The notes: generated by a model from the sequence alone, not told the origin. A stretch of DNA of 64,000 nt from Pseudomonas synxantha (GCF_900105675.1 NZ_LT629786.1:3472001-3536000); one strand, 5' to 3'. Shown: positions 17,480-26,394, counted from the stretch's first letter. Program-made: numbers and translations.

Positions 17480-19219
17480 ATGCACTTCCCACTCAAAAAA
17501 CTGGTAGCTGCCACCCTGTTCGCTGCTAGCCTTTCAGTTGTCACCACCCCTGCGCTCGCCAACATAAGCGCCGAACAAAGCGCGGCGATCCTGAAGAGCT
17601 TCAGCGACACGTCGGTCACCGATTTCCGCAGTTTCCTCGGCACCCTGGCCAAGGGCGACCTGGGCAAGAGCAGTGACGTCGGCCCGGCCATCAGCACCTT
17701 TCTCGACAACAAGACCCTGAGCGCCGAGCAGCAGAACGAAATCAACCGCCTGCTCGGCATCTACACCCGGGCGAAGTACGGCAAGGCGGCCCTGGAAACC
17801 CTGCGCGAACTGGTGGAGATCCCGACGTTCAACGTAGACGGTCTGCCACAGTACAAAAACCCGGAATTCCTCAAGATTGCCGACAAGATCCAGGCCCTGG
17901 CCAAGTCCTTCAACCTGAACTTCCGTAACGTCGATAACCGTGTGTACGAAATCTCCCTGGAAGGCAGCGGCGATGAAGTCGTCGGCGTGCATGCCCACGC
18001 CGATGTGGTGCCGGTGACGCCGGAAAATTGGGTACTGCAAGACGGCACCAAGCTCGACCCGTTCAAGGTCACGCTGATCGGCGACCGTATGTATGGCCGT
18101 GGCACCGAGGATGACAAGAACGGCATCGTCGTGGCGATGTACGCCATGAAGGTGATCAAGGAAGAAAACCTGCCGCTGGCGCGCACGTTCAAGCTGCTGG
18201 TGGACACCACCGAGGAAACCTCCGGTGACGCCATTCCTTACTATTTCGAACGCAATCCCGTGCCGCAATACAACCTGGCGCTGGATGGCGGCTACCCGGT
18301 AGTGATCGCCGAAAAAGGCTCGGGCACCGTCATGGCCACCTTCCCGGTGCGCAAGGGCGAAGGCCAAGGCGCAGAAATCATTTCGATGACTGGCGGCAAG
18401 GCCACCAACCAGATTCCATCGGTATCGGTCGCCACGCTGGTCAGTGATAAACCTGCCGAACTGGCAGCCAGCCTGCAGCAAGCTGGTGCTGATTATGCCA
18501 AGCGCAATGGCGGCAATTTCCAGGTGACTGCCAAGGTCGACGGCAAGGACGTCAAGCTCACCGTCACTGGCGTGTCTGCCCACTCCTCCGAACCTGAATC
18601 CGGGATCAACCCGGTGGCACGCATGCTGGAGTTGATCCACAGCGTCGACGGCAAGATCGCCCTCAAGCACAACCACATCACCGACGCCGCCCACTATGCG
18701 GCGGACAACTGGGGCCTGGATTACCTGGGGGGCAAATTGGGTGTGGGCTTTGCCGATGACTTCATGGGGCCGCTGACCACCTCGCCGACCTTTGTCGGCC
18801 TGGACGACAAAGCCTTCAAGCTGGCGGTCAACCTGCGTGCGCCGAAGGGCAAATCGCCGGAAAAACTCAAAGCCGAAATCGCCGAGAAGTTGAGCGCCTG
18901 GGACAAACGCACCCAGGTCAAGGTGGACTTTACCTACTCGCTGGATACGCCGATGTACCGCAACCCTGAAGGTGAATGGGTCAAGGCCTTGCTGGCGGTC
19001 GCCACGGAAAACCTCGGCATGGCGCACAAGTTCGGCACCTCGGCCGGCGCGACCTCCGTGCATGACTTGCCCAACGGCGTGCAATTTGGCCTGGCGCGAC
19101 CTGAAGAGAAGTACACCGGGCACACCGACGGTGAGTTCAAGACCGTCGAACAGTTTTTGCTGGACCTGCAGATTGTCACTGAAATGATGGGCCGAGTTGG
19201 CCAACTACCCAAGCTCTGA
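17480..19219 (+). CDS. Exported M20-family dipeptidase
   Basis: Zinc- or manganese-dependent peptidase of 579 residues, M20 family, PepV/Sapep-like by length. Signal peptide about 1-28 (ending TPALANIS), so probably periplasmic. Metal-site motifs: HAHADVVPV (His173, Asp175), GRGTEDDKNG (Asp211) and TTEETSGD; the inserted lid domain and SAHSSEPESGINP follow. ATG at 17480 gives a clean signal peptide; an ATG four codons upstream sits too close to the AAAGGA site. It lies about 100 bp after the PLD gene, so cotranscription is uncertain. A likely role is release of amino acids from peptides; substrate unknown. Confidence 0.87.
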   Translation: MHFPLKKLVAATLFAASLSVVTTPALANISAEQSAAILKSFSDTSVTDFRSFLGTLAKGDLGKSSDVGPAISTFLDNKTLSAEQQNEINRLLGIYTRAKYGKAALETLRELVEIPTFNVDGLPQYKNPEFLKIADKIQALAKSFNLNFRNVDNRVYEISLEGSGDEVVGVHAHADVVPVTPENWVLQDGTKLDPFKVTLIGDRMYGRGTEDDKNGIVVAMYAMKVIKEENLPLARTFKLLVDTTEETSGDAIPYYFERNPVPQYNLALDGGYPVVIAEKGSGTVMATFPVRKGEGQGAEIISMTGGKATNQIPSVSVATLVSDKPAELAASLQQAGADYAKRNGGNFQVTAKVDGKDVKLTVTGVSAHSSEPESGINPVARMLELIHSVDGKIALKHNHITDAAHYAADNWGLDYLGGKLGVGFADDFMGPLTTSPTFVGLDDKAFKLAVNLRAPKGKSPEKLKAEIAEKLSAWDKRTQVKVDFTYSLDTPMYRNPEGEWVKALLAVATENLGMAHKFGTSAGATSVHDLPNGVQFGLARPEEKYTGHTDGEFKTVEQFLLDLQIVTEMMGRVGQLPKL

Positions 19220-19227
19220 GCGCAGTG

Positions 19228-19252
19228 GGAGCCCGCCGCAATGGCGGGCTCG
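19228..19252. terminator. Hairpin between convergent genes
   Basis: An 8-bp GC-rich stem (AGCCCGCC / GGCGGGCT) between the ends of the M20 peptidase gene and the convergent fusion gene. There is no long T tract on either strand, so its efficiency as a terminator is uncertain. Confidence 0.4.
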
Positions 19253-20914
19253 TCAGGCTTGCAGCATCAGCATATCCTCAAAAAAACCACCGACCGGCTC
19301 CGTGGGATGGCATAGCTGGATTTCCAGCACCCAGGCCATCTCACTCGGTGGGATTTCCAGCTCCGCCAGCACCTTGCTTTCTAACAGCGCATGGGGAAAA
19401 TCCGCAAGGCGGTGCCCTGCGAGGTTGCGCGCCAGCCTCCAGCCCTTGGACTCGGCGCTCTGCTCGGCGAAGTCATAGAGTTCACGCCCGGTCAGCCCGC
19501 GCAGCCAGGCTTCACGGGTTTCATCAAATACTTCATGCAGGGCTTTTGTACAGGCCAGGTGCAACGGCAAATCACCGAACACAAAGGTGTCGCCGTAGTC
19601 GCCTTCGTAGCCATCCCAGACCGGTCCCAGGTCAACCACGGCGATGTCCGTGGCGCGCAGCCTGCGTTGACGGTCAATGCCTTCACGGGGTGGGCGCACC
19701 GTGTCGGCGCCAAAGCGGATGTAGGTTGGATGCCAGGTATGGGACGCGCCCATGGCGTGCAGTTGCTCGGCCGCCATATCGAGGGCTTCGCCGGTGGTCA
19801 TACCCACCTTCAGTTGGCTGGCGATCGCCGCCAGGGCGCGGATGGACTGCTCGCGTGCGGCGAGCATGCCGTCCAGCGAGTAACGTGGGCCGACTTTTTC
19901 CCAGATCGGGTCCAATGGCTTGGAGGGCGCTCCCGCACTCGAACGGCCACTGGGCACAAAGGCTTCCGCGACAAACCGGTGGCTGGGCAAGCCCGCTTCA
20001 AGACAAACCGCACGTGTCTGGCTGATCATCGCGCCGTTACCGCAGGCATAGACCTGGGCCGCCTGCCAGTGATGCCCATGACTCAGCGCAACTTCCTGCA
20101 CCCGGCCCTCTGAGGCCAGTACCGGATGCCAGTGAAAACGTGGGTGGTCCATGACCATCCTGGCCAAGAACAGGCTGTCATAAAAATCTGCCGGCTGCGC
20201 ACCGCCCCAGTACAACGTCACCTCCACCTCGCGTTTCAAGGCGGTCAGCAGAATCGGCTTGATGCCTGCGTAACCCGTGCCCGTGGCGAACAGCACGACC
20301 GGCGCACTGTCATCGTCCTGCCAGGTGCAGGCACCAAAAGGCCCTTCCAGTTGCAACAGGTCGCCGGCTTCAAGGGCGCCCAGGAAGGTCTCGGAAAACA
20401 GCCCGCCGCTCACCCGACGAATCTGGAACACCAGGCGCCCATCGCTTTCGGCCGGCAAGTTGGCGATTGAGAAACAACGCGAGTCACCGTCGACCACGCG
20501 GAACTTGGCGTACTGTCCCGCTCGCACCGCCAGCGGCATGTCCGGCATCACGACCAACTCGATGACATCGGGGCTGAGCGCGCGCTTGCCCAGCACCGTT
20601 GCCTCGACCACGAGCACGGGTGTGTCCAGCGACCAGCCGGGAATTTCCAGACGCATATCGGAGCAGGCATGGCTCTGGCACAGCAGCATTTCATTGGCGG
20701 CCAGCGGATAGGACGGTGCCGGGACTCCCGGGTCCAGTGGCTTTGCACGGTACGCACCGTCGGCCACTACCACCTTGCACGACCCGCACGCGCCACGCCG
20801 GCACGAAAACGGCACGGTCAAGCCGCTGGCGAGCATTGCATCAAGCAACAGTTCATCACCGGCTTCAAAGGTTTTCCCCGAGGGGGCGAGTTCGATGACA
20901 TGGCGTGTGTTCAT
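19253..20914 (-). CDS. Fusion: [2Fe-2S] ferredoxin + FAD/NAD(P) reductase + M24 peptidase domain
   Basis: One uninterrupted 553-residue frame with three modules. Residues 1-92: plant-type ferredoxin with CRRGACGSC and a distal Cys (Cys38, 43, 46, 79). Residues 100-325: ferredoxin reductase fold with the flavin motif RCFS (146-149), nucleotide motif TGTGYAGIKP and CGNG (291-294). Residues 340-553: M24 pita-bread domain with every metal ligand in place: Asp428 and Asp439 (11 apart, as in MetAP), His501 (GHRLADFPH, second His508 seven later), Glu531 and Glu546. The first two parts look like the reductase of a Rieske-type oxygenase; the last like a creatinase/prolidase/ectoine-hydrolase relative. 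No partner oxygenase is nearby. It diverges from a MocR gene 76 bp away, the likely regulator. Confidence 0.82.
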   Translation of the reverse strand: MNTRHVIELAPSGKTFEAGDELLLDAMLASGLTVPFSCRRGACGSCKVVVADGAYRAKPLDPGVPAPSYPLAANEMLLCQSHACSDMRLEIPGWSLDTPVLVVEATVLGKRALSPDVIELVVMPDMPLAVRAGQYAKFRVVDGDSRCFSIANLPAESDGRLVFQIRRVSGGLFSETFLGALEAGDLLQLEGPFGACTWQDDDSAPVVLFATGTGYAGIKPILLTALKREVEVTLYWGGAQPADFYDSLFLARMVMDHPRFHWHPVLASEGRVQEVALSHGHHWQAAQVYACGNGAMISQTRAVCLEAGLPSHRFVAEAFVPSGRSSAGAPSKPLDPIWEKVGPRYSLDGMLAAREQSIRALAAIASQLKVGMTTGEALDMAAEQLHAMGASHTWHPTYIRFGADTVRPPREGIDRQRRLRATDIAVVDLGPVWDGYEGDYGDTFVFGDLPLHLACTKALHEVFDETREAWLRGLTGRELYDFAEQSAESKGWRLARNLAGHRLADFPHALLESKVLAELEIPPSEMAWVLEIQLCHPTEPVGGFFEDMLMLQA

Positions 20915-20971
20915 AAGGACCTCGGGTGAGTGAGATCTGATTGTTGCGCTAGACTAGGCCCATTAGAACCT

Positions 20972-21001
20972 CCAGATTTGGATAATTCAGATGGTCCAGA
21001 T
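20972..21001 (+). promoter_or_regulatory. Candidate MocR operator: three CAGAT repeats
   Basis: CCAGAT (20972-20977), TCAGAT (20987-20992) and CCAGAT (20996-21001) recur as direct repeats across the MocR start, within the short divergent region shared with the fusion gene. MocR regulators often bind direct repeats. The third copy is inside the coding region, so this is only a candidate. Confidence 0.25.
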
Positions 21002-22481
21002 GCGCAAATGGCGCCCCTTGCTCAAGCTCGACGAAGATACCCACCAGGCGTCCTACCGCAAGATTGCCGAGGGCCTGGTCAGCGCGATCCTCGAAGGCCG
21101 CCTGGCGCCTGGAGCCTTGCTGCCGGGCACACGGGAAATGGCGCAGTTGCTCAACGTCAACCGCAAGACCGTGATCCTGGCCTACGAAGAAGCCATGACC
21201 AAAGGCTGGCTGATCAGCGAGCCGCGCCGTGGCACCTTCGTCAATGCGCGATTGACGCCCAAGCCCATGCCCAGTGCTGCGCAACCGTCCTTCGCGCCGC
21301 CGCTGCTGGAGCAGCCGGTGGTGCCGTATTTCACCCACAACGCCCAAGTGGTCGCTCTCCAGCATCGACATGGCGCGCTGTTTTTCGACAATGGCACCAG
21401 CGATCACCGTTTGCTGCCCCAGGCCGTTTTGCATCGCTACTATCGTCATGCATTGCGCAACAGTTTTGCCTCCAACACCTTGCGCTACGGCAGTGAGGGC
21501 ACCGGCTACCATTTGCGTTGCGCCCTGGCCGACATGCTGCGAAATAATCGCGGGTTGACGGTGAATGCCGAGAATATCTGCCTGACCCAGGGCACCCAGA
21601 TGTCGCTGTACCTGAGCGCAAGCCTGCTGCTCAAGCCCGGCGACGTGGTGCTGGTAGAGCGTTTGAGTTACCCACCGGCGTGGGAGATTTTCCGAAAACT
21701 CGGCGCACAGCTGGTCACGGTCGACATCGATGATGAAGGTTGCCGCACCGACCAGATAGACCGTTTATGCCGCGAGCATGACGTGCGCATGATCTACCTC
21801 ACGCCCCACCACCAGTTCCCCACTACCGTGAGCTTGCATGCAGCACGCCGGCAACACTTGCTGGCACTGGCGGCGCAACATGACTTTTGCGTGATCGAGG
21901 AAGACTACGATCACGAATATCATTTCAGCGGCCGCCCTTACCTGCCGCTGGCCAGTGACCGCGCCCAGCGCCATGTGATCTACATCGGTTCGTTATCCAA
22001 GGTGCTGGGCTCAACGTTTCGTTGCAGCTACATCGTGGCGCCCACCCAGGTGATTGAGGTTTTACAGCGCAATGCCGCATTGATGGTGGGCGATGCCGAT
22101 GGGGTGGCGCAGGCCATGCTGGCGGACTTGATCAATGACGGTGAGTTGAAAAAGCATCTGCGCCGCGTCTCGAAAGAATACCTGGCGCGCCGAACTGTGC
22201 TGCGCGATTGCCTGGACCAGGCATTCGGCGATCGCATACAGGTGCGCGAGCCTGAGGGTGGCTTGGCGCTCTGGGTACGCTTCGAGGAAGGAATAGACGT
22301 GGATCGCTTGGTAACCACCGCCCTGGACCATGGGCTGGTGGTGCGCAGCGGTCGTCAGTTTTCACCCAACGACCGTCCGGAAAATGCGCTGCGCCTGGGC
22401 TTTGCATCCCTGGACCGGGATGAAATCGCGCAAGCCACGCAGCGCTTGGCCCAGGCGATGAGAGCGCTGGCCACGGGGTGA
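20991..22481 (+). CDS. MocR-family regulator (GntR HTH + aminotransferase-like domain)
   Basis: PLP-binding transcription factor of 496 residues. A GntR winged helix at about residues 15-80 (LAPGALLPGTREMAQLLNVN, RGTFVNARL) is joined to a fold-type I aminotransferase domain; the PLP lysine is in GSLSKVLGSTFR and the aspartate region in EEDYDHEYHFSGRPY. MocR proteins sense amino acids or PLP derivatives and usually control the divergent neighbour, here the reductase-M24 fusion. A second in-frame ATG lies three codons downstream. The GltS gene converges on it with a gap of 6 bp. Confidence 0.9.
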   Translation: MVQMRKWRPLLKLDEDTHQASYRKIAEGLVSAILEGRLAPGALLPGTREMAQLLNVNRKTVILAYEEAMTKGWLISEPRRGTFVNARLTPKPMPSAAQPSFAPPLLEQPVVPYFTHNAQVVALQHRHGALFFDNGTSDHRLLPQAVLHRYYRHALRNSFASNTLRYGSEGTGYHLRCALADMLRNNRGLTVNAENICLTQGTQMSLYLSASLLLKPGDVVLVERLSYPPAWEIFRKLGAQLVTVDIDDEGCRTDQIDRLCREHDVRMIYLTPHHQFPTTVSLHAARRQHLLALAAQHDFCVIEEDYDHEYHFSGRPYLPLASDRAQRHVIYIGSLSKVLGSTFRCSYIVAPTQVIEVLQRNAALMVGDADGVAQAMLADLINDGELKKHLRRVSKEYLARRTVLRDCLDQAFGDRIQVREPEGGLALWVRFEEGIDVDRLVTTALDHGLVVRSGRQFSPNDRPENALRLGFASLDRDEIAQATQRLAQAMRALATG

Positions 22482-22487
22482 AGCGAC

Positions 22488-23699
22488 TTACCCCGCGGCC
22501 CCCAGGAACGGCAGTGCCAAGTACAGCTTGATCACCACAGCATTGGTGATATCGATGAAGAATGCCCCGACCATCGGCACCACCAGGAACGCAATCTGTG
22601 ACGGCCCGAAGCGCTGGGTCACGGCCTGCATATTGGCAATCGCAGTGGGGGTGGCGCCAAGCCCGAACCCGCAATGACCGGCCGCCAATACCGCCGCGTC
22701 GTAATTACGGCCCATTACCCGAAACGTCACGAAAATCGCAAACAACGCCATCAACAGCGCCTGCGCAGCCAAAAGGATGACAATCGGCAAGGCCAGCGCC
22801 GCCAGGTCCCAGAGTTTGAGAGACATCAGCGCAATCGCCAGGAACAACGACAAACTGACATTGCCCAGTACCGACACTTCGCGCTCGAACACCTGGTGCC
22901 AGCCGAGGATCGACAGCCCATTGCGCAGCACTACACCGACGAACAATACGCAGACGAAGGTCGGCAATTCGAAGGCAGTGCCTTGGATGGCACTGTTGAG
23001 CAAGGTGCCGGCCTTCAGGCTGATCGCCACCAACGCCAGGGTCTCGATAAACGAAAACGCCGTGATCAGACGCTCCTGGTTGGGCTGTTCGAAGCCCTTT
23101 GGCAAGCGCGGCTGCGGTTGCCCGACACCTGGCACTTCGACCCGCTTGATCAGCAAGCGCGCCACGGGGCCGCCAATCAGGCCACCGAGTACCAAGCCAA
23201 ACGTCGCCGATGCAATTGCCAATTCAGATGCAGAAGCTACGCCATATTGCTCACTGAACACCGCGCCCCAAGCCGCGCCAGTGCCATGTCCGCCGGATAA
23301 TGTCACCGAGCCGGCCAGCAAGCCCATCAGCGGATCCAGGCCAAGCGCCGTGGCCAGTGCGATACCCATGGCGTTTTGCAACACCAGCAGCGCGGTTACC
23401 ACCAGCAGGAATATGGCCACTATGCGCCCGCCCTTCTTCAGGCTGGCGAAGTCTGCGTTAAGGCCGATAGTGGCGAAAAACGCCAACATCAAGGGGGTTT
23501 GCAAAGAGGGATCGAAGCGTACCTCGATATCAGCCAGGCCGCGCAATGCCAGGAGCAGCAGGGCGACCAACAAACCACCGGCGACCGGTTCGGGAATATT
23601 GTAGGTGCGCAAGAAGCCGATCCGCGCCACCATCCATCGCCCCAGCAATAGCACCAGCGAAGCGGCTACCAGTGTTGAATAAAAATCGAGTTGAAGCAT
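22488..23699 (-). CDS. gltS: Sodium/glutamate symporter GltS
   Basis: Inner-membrane Na+-coupled glutamate carrier, 403 residues (E. coli GltS has 401). About ten to twelve hydrophobic segments; recognisable stretches include NIPEPVAGGLLVALL, GSVTLSGGHGTGAAWG near residue 100 and AGHCGFGLGATPTAIANMQ near 340, matching the two inverted GltS repeats. Start at 23699 from MLQLDFYSTLV; the upstream frame extension is not supported. It is convergent with the MocR gene. With the fusion and MocR genes it may form an amino-acid-related neighbourhood, but no operon links them. Confidence 0.88.
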   Translation of the reverse strand: MLQLDFYSTLVAASLVLLLGRWMVARIGFLRTYNIPEPVAGGLLVALLLLALRGLADIEVRFDPSLQTPLMLAFFATIGLNADFASLKKGGRIVAIFLLVVTALLVLQNAMGIALATALGLDPLMGLLAGSVTLSGGHGTGAAWGAVFSEQYGVASASELAIASATFGLVLGGLIGGPVARLLIKRVEVPGVGQPQPRLPKGFEQPNQERLITAFSFIETLALVAISLKAGTLLNSAIQGTAFELPTFVCVLFVGVVLRNGLSILGWHQVFEREVSVLGNVSLSLFLAIALMSLKLWDLAALALPIVILLAAQALLMALFAIFVTFRVMGRNYDAAVLAAGHCGFGLGATPTAIANMQAVTQRFGPSQIAFLVVPMVGAFFIDITNAVVIKLYLALPFLGAAG

Positions 23700-23860
23700 C
23701 TGGGCAGTTCTCTGAAGTGAGCAAGGAGAATGGGTGGCCAGAGTAGAGAGCACGACAGAGAAACGCACCTCCCCCACAAAAAGTACAGACTATCCCTACA
23801 TGTTTGACAAGAATGCCCTACGACGAGCTGCGCTTTTGATAGGAAAGACGGCACATGAGG

Positions 23861-24148
23861 CTATCCACGATACCGTCGCAACAAGGGCCAGTTGGAGGCG
23901 AGGGCTCCGGGCTCATAGTCGCGCCCCTCGACCCGCACAAGGTCAGGGAACTCAAGCAGCAATGCACGGTTACCCCTGCCGATGTGCTCCATCACTGCCA
24001 GGGTAATGTTCTCGCGCACCATGCCCGTCGAGACGTAATACATGGCCCAGGCTTGTTCGGGCGTACAAAGGCCGATCTGCTCTTCAATCTCTTTGTATGC
24101 CTTATAGTCGTCTGACTCCAGATAGCCCTGATCAACACCTTGGCGCAT
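23861..24148 (-). CDS. Uncharacterised 95-residue protein downstream of PotF-like gene
   Basis: I do not recognise this protein. It is small, cytosolic, acidic in its N-terminal half (DQGYLESDDYKAYKEIEEQI), with CTPEQAWAMYYVSTGMVREN in the middle and a basic C-terminus (LLRRYRG). No signal peptide or membrane helix. The start at 24148 is preceded by a GGGAGGGAGA ribosome site. It follows the polyamine-type binding protein gene by 55 bp on the same strand and is probably cotranscribed, so a role in amine metabolism or its sensing is a guess from context only. Confidence 0.6.
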   Translation of the reverse strand: MRQGVDQGYLESDDYKAYKEIEEQIGLCTPEQAWAMYYVSTGMVRENITLAVMEHIGRGNRALLLEFPDLVRVEGRDYEPGALASNWPLLRRYRG

Positions 24149-24203
24149 GCTGTCTCCCTCCCCCGGCCACCGCCCTGTGGTCAGCCGGCCAATAGTTCTA
24201 CCC

Positions 24204-25307
24204 TCACGTACCACTCTTGACCTTGGTCCACACGCGGGTGCGGATGCGCTCGGCCTTCAGCGGCAAGGGTTCGAGCGGGACCAACGTGGCCATGGTCTTT
24301 TTATCGGGATAAATCCACGGGTTATCCCGCAACTTCTGCTCGACGAACTGCGTGGCATCTTTATTGGCGTTGGGATAGAGCATGTAGTTGGACGTCTTGG
24401 CGATTACCTGCGGCCGCAGCATGTAATTGATAAATTCCAGGGCGGCCTTGGGGTGCCGGGCATCCTTGAGCAGCACCCAGTTCTCAGACCAGACCAATGC
24501 CCCTTCCCGGGGCAGGCTGTAGGCTATCTTGCGTCCGCTGTTGGACTTTTCATTGATCGCCTGCGCCGCCAGGGCACCGTTGGCCCAGCCTACGACGGCG
24601 CAGATATTGCCGTCGGCCAAGTCGGTGTCGATGCGAGATGAGTCGAAATAGAGAACGTAGGGGCGGATTTTCAACAGCAGGGCCTGGGCCTTCTGGTAAT
24701 CCTCGGGGTTGGTGCTGTTGCTCGGGAGCCCGAGGTAGTGCAAGGCAATCGAAATGATCTCGCTGGGCGAGTCGAGCATGGCCACGCCACACGCCTTGAG
24801 CTTGCTGATGTTCTCTTCCTTGAAGATCAGGTCCCAGCTGTCCACCGGGGCATCCTCACCCAGTGCCGCCTTGACCTTATCCACATCGTAGCCAATGCCG
24901 GTGGTGCCCCATACGTAGGGTATGGCATAGCGATTGCCGGGATCATTGACCGCCAGCAGAGCGAGGATATCGGGATCGATGTGCGACAGATTGCTCAGTT
25001 GCGAGCGATCCAGCGGCTGCAACACGCCGGCCTTGATCAGCCCGGGCAGCACATTGGAAGTGGCCACCACCAGGTCATACCCGGTGCGTCCGGCCATGAC
25101 CTTGCTCTGCATGATTTCTGCGCTGTCGAAGGCGTCCATATGCAGCTTGATGCCGGAATCCTGCTGGAATTCACTCGGGGTCTGCGGCTCAAGAAACCCG
25201 AACCAGTTATATAGATACAACGAAGATTGGGCGGCGCCTGCCGGTGTACTGATTGCGGCACCCAGCAGCAAGGCTAAAAAAATAGCTCGCAAGTGTGATC
25301 GACTCAT
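24204..25307 (-). CDS. PotF-like periplasmic polyamine-binding protein
   Basis: Periplasmic ligand-binding protein of 367 residues of the PotF/PotD (spermidine/putrescine) type. Signal peptide about 1-25 (AIFLALLLGAAISTPAGAA), then LYLYNWFGFLEPQTPSEFQQDSG, the family opening. Later landmarks are YDLVVATSNVLPGLIKAGVLQPLD, YAIPYVWGTTGIGYDVDKV and GWANGALAAQ. The start at 25307 has AAGGA upstream. No permease or ATPase gene accompanies it, so it must share another transporter or act in sensing. It is divergent from a LuxR-type regulator. Confidence 0.87.
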   Translation of the reverse strand: MSRSHLRAIFLALLLGAAISTPAGAAQSSLYLYNWFGFLEPQTPSEFQQDSGIKLHMDAFDSAEIMQSKVMAGRTGYDLVVATSNVLPGLIKAGVLQPLDRSQLSNLSHIDPDILALLAVNDPGNRYAIPYVWGTTGIGYDVDKVKAALGEDAPVDSWDLIFKEENISKLKACGVAMLDSPSEIISIALHYLGLPSNSTNPEDYQKAQALLLKIRPYVLYFDSSRIDTDLADGNICAVVGWANGALAAQAINEKSNSGRKIAYSLPREGALVWSENWVLLKDARHPKAALEFINYMLRPQVIAKTSNYMLYPNANKDATQFVEQKLRDNPWIYPDKKTMATLVPLEPLPLKAERIRTRVWTKVKSGT

Positions 25308-25392
25308 ATGACTATCCTTGTCCACCCGACATGCCTTCATGGCTATCGTTAGTTCGGGATGAATATACCGGGCATGGTTGAATAGTAAATAC

Positions 25393-25406
25393 CTAGAAGT
25401 ACTTAG
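25393..25406. promoter_or_regulatory. Imperfect palindrome between potF-like and luxR-type genes
   Basis: CTAGAAGTACTTAG contains the perfect palindrome AAGTACTT, about 45 bp before the LuxR-type start. It could be an operator for that regulator in the divergent region; there is no second copy that I can see. Confidence 0.25.
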
Positions 25407-25444
25407 CCCTGGCCTGCCAATCCCTAACCCTAAAGGGGTAGAAC

Positions 25445-26236
25445 ATGTCGCTTGACCTTCATAGCCTGGCCTGGCATCGATCCGTTGGGAAACTGATCAT
25501 GCAGCTCAATCGGCCAGAATTCTGGAGCTCATTGATTCGTGTATTGAATGAATACGTGCAGATAGACAATTGGGTTGTACTGGTTTTCGGCGATCACTCT
25601 GTGCGCGTGATCAGCCTGCCTGAGGTAGCTGACAGCGAAGAGGTTGACGCCTTCATTCATCGCTATGTGAAAGGTCTTTATCTACTGGACCCGTTTTATA
25701 TCGCTGATCGAGAAAACCCGCAGAGCGGCTTCTTCCATCTGCTCGATATTGCGCCGGAACACTTTCTTGAGACCGAGTACTACCATCAGTATTTCGCGCA
25801 ATTCATCTCGGTCGATGAGGCGCAATACAACGTACGCCTCGATGCCGACAGAACCTTGTGCATGTCGTTTGGCAGCAACATGCGGTTCACACAGGCGCAA
25901 GTTACCATGCTCGACATGATCAAGCCGTGGGTGACGGCGATGATGCACCAACGCATGTGCTTTGAAATCGACCAGGAAAAGAACATCGCCGAGCCAGCGC
26001 CATGGGCTGAAGCCATAGCCCAGTTGGAGGCTCAGATAACCACTCGCGAAAAAGATGTACTCAAGTTGCTGCTCAGCGGTTTTTCCAACAAGGAGATTGC
26101 CGGGAAGCTGTCGCTGTCGACGGAAACCATCAAAGTCCACCGCCGCAACATCTATAGCAAGTTGAATATAAAGTCGCAGTCCGAACTGTTTGCGCGGTTT
26201 TTTATGCCAAGGCAAGACGCGCCTGCGGCCACTTGA
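25445..26236 (+). CDS. LuxR-type regulator, solo, next to amine-binding gene
   Basis: A 263-residue regulator. The C-terminal LuxR/FixJ helix-turn-helix is at about 190-255 (ITTREKDVLKLLLSGFSNKEIAGKLSLSTETIKVHRRNIYSKLNIKS). The N-terminal domain (about 10-170) is not a receiver. It keeps an Asp-Pro pair at 82-83 in YLLDPFYIADRE, which recalls the autoinducer-binding fold, but the other canonical acyl-homoserine-lactone residues are not evident and no synthase gene is present. It probably senses a small molecule and controls the divergent PotF-like unit. A bidirectional terminator follows. Confidence 0.82.
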   Translation: MSLDLHSLAWHRSVGKLIMQLNRPEFWSSLIRVLNEYVQIDNWVVLVFGDHSVRVISLPEVADSEEVDAFIHRYVKGLYLLDPFYIADRENPQSGFFHLLDIAPEHFLETEYYHQYFAQFISVDEAQYNVRLDADRTLCMSFGSNMRFTQAQVTMLDMIKPWVTAMMHQRMCFEIDQEKNIAEPAPWAEAIAQLEAQITTREKDVLKLLLSGFSNKEIAGKLSLSTETIKVHRRNIYSKLNIKSQSELFARFFMPRQDAPAAT

Positions 26237-26275
26237 GTGCTGGCAGTGCACGGGTGAGGTAAAATCAGCACACAC

Positions 26276-26309
26276 AAAAACGCCGATCATTACTGATCGG
26301 CGTTTTTGT
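26276..26309. terminator. Bidirectional terminator
   Basis: Strong stem AAAAACGCCGATCA / TGATCGGCGTTTTT with a 4-nt loop, A tract and T tract on opposite sides. It ends the LuxR-type gene on the plus strand and the tRNA operon on the minus strand. Confidence 0.9.
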
Positions 26310-26315
26310 TAAATA

Positions 26316-26391
<76 letters not shown>

Positions 26392-26394
26392 AAA

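Noticed and set aside
17534..19204. 556-codon open frame on the minus strand
   Set aside because: Fully antisense to the M20 dipeptidase gene, which has a signal peptide and metal motifs.
25445..26236. Quorum-sensing LuxI/LuxR pair
   Set aside because: No LuxI-type synthase gene is in the window and most canonical lactone-binding residues are not evident in the N-terminal domain.
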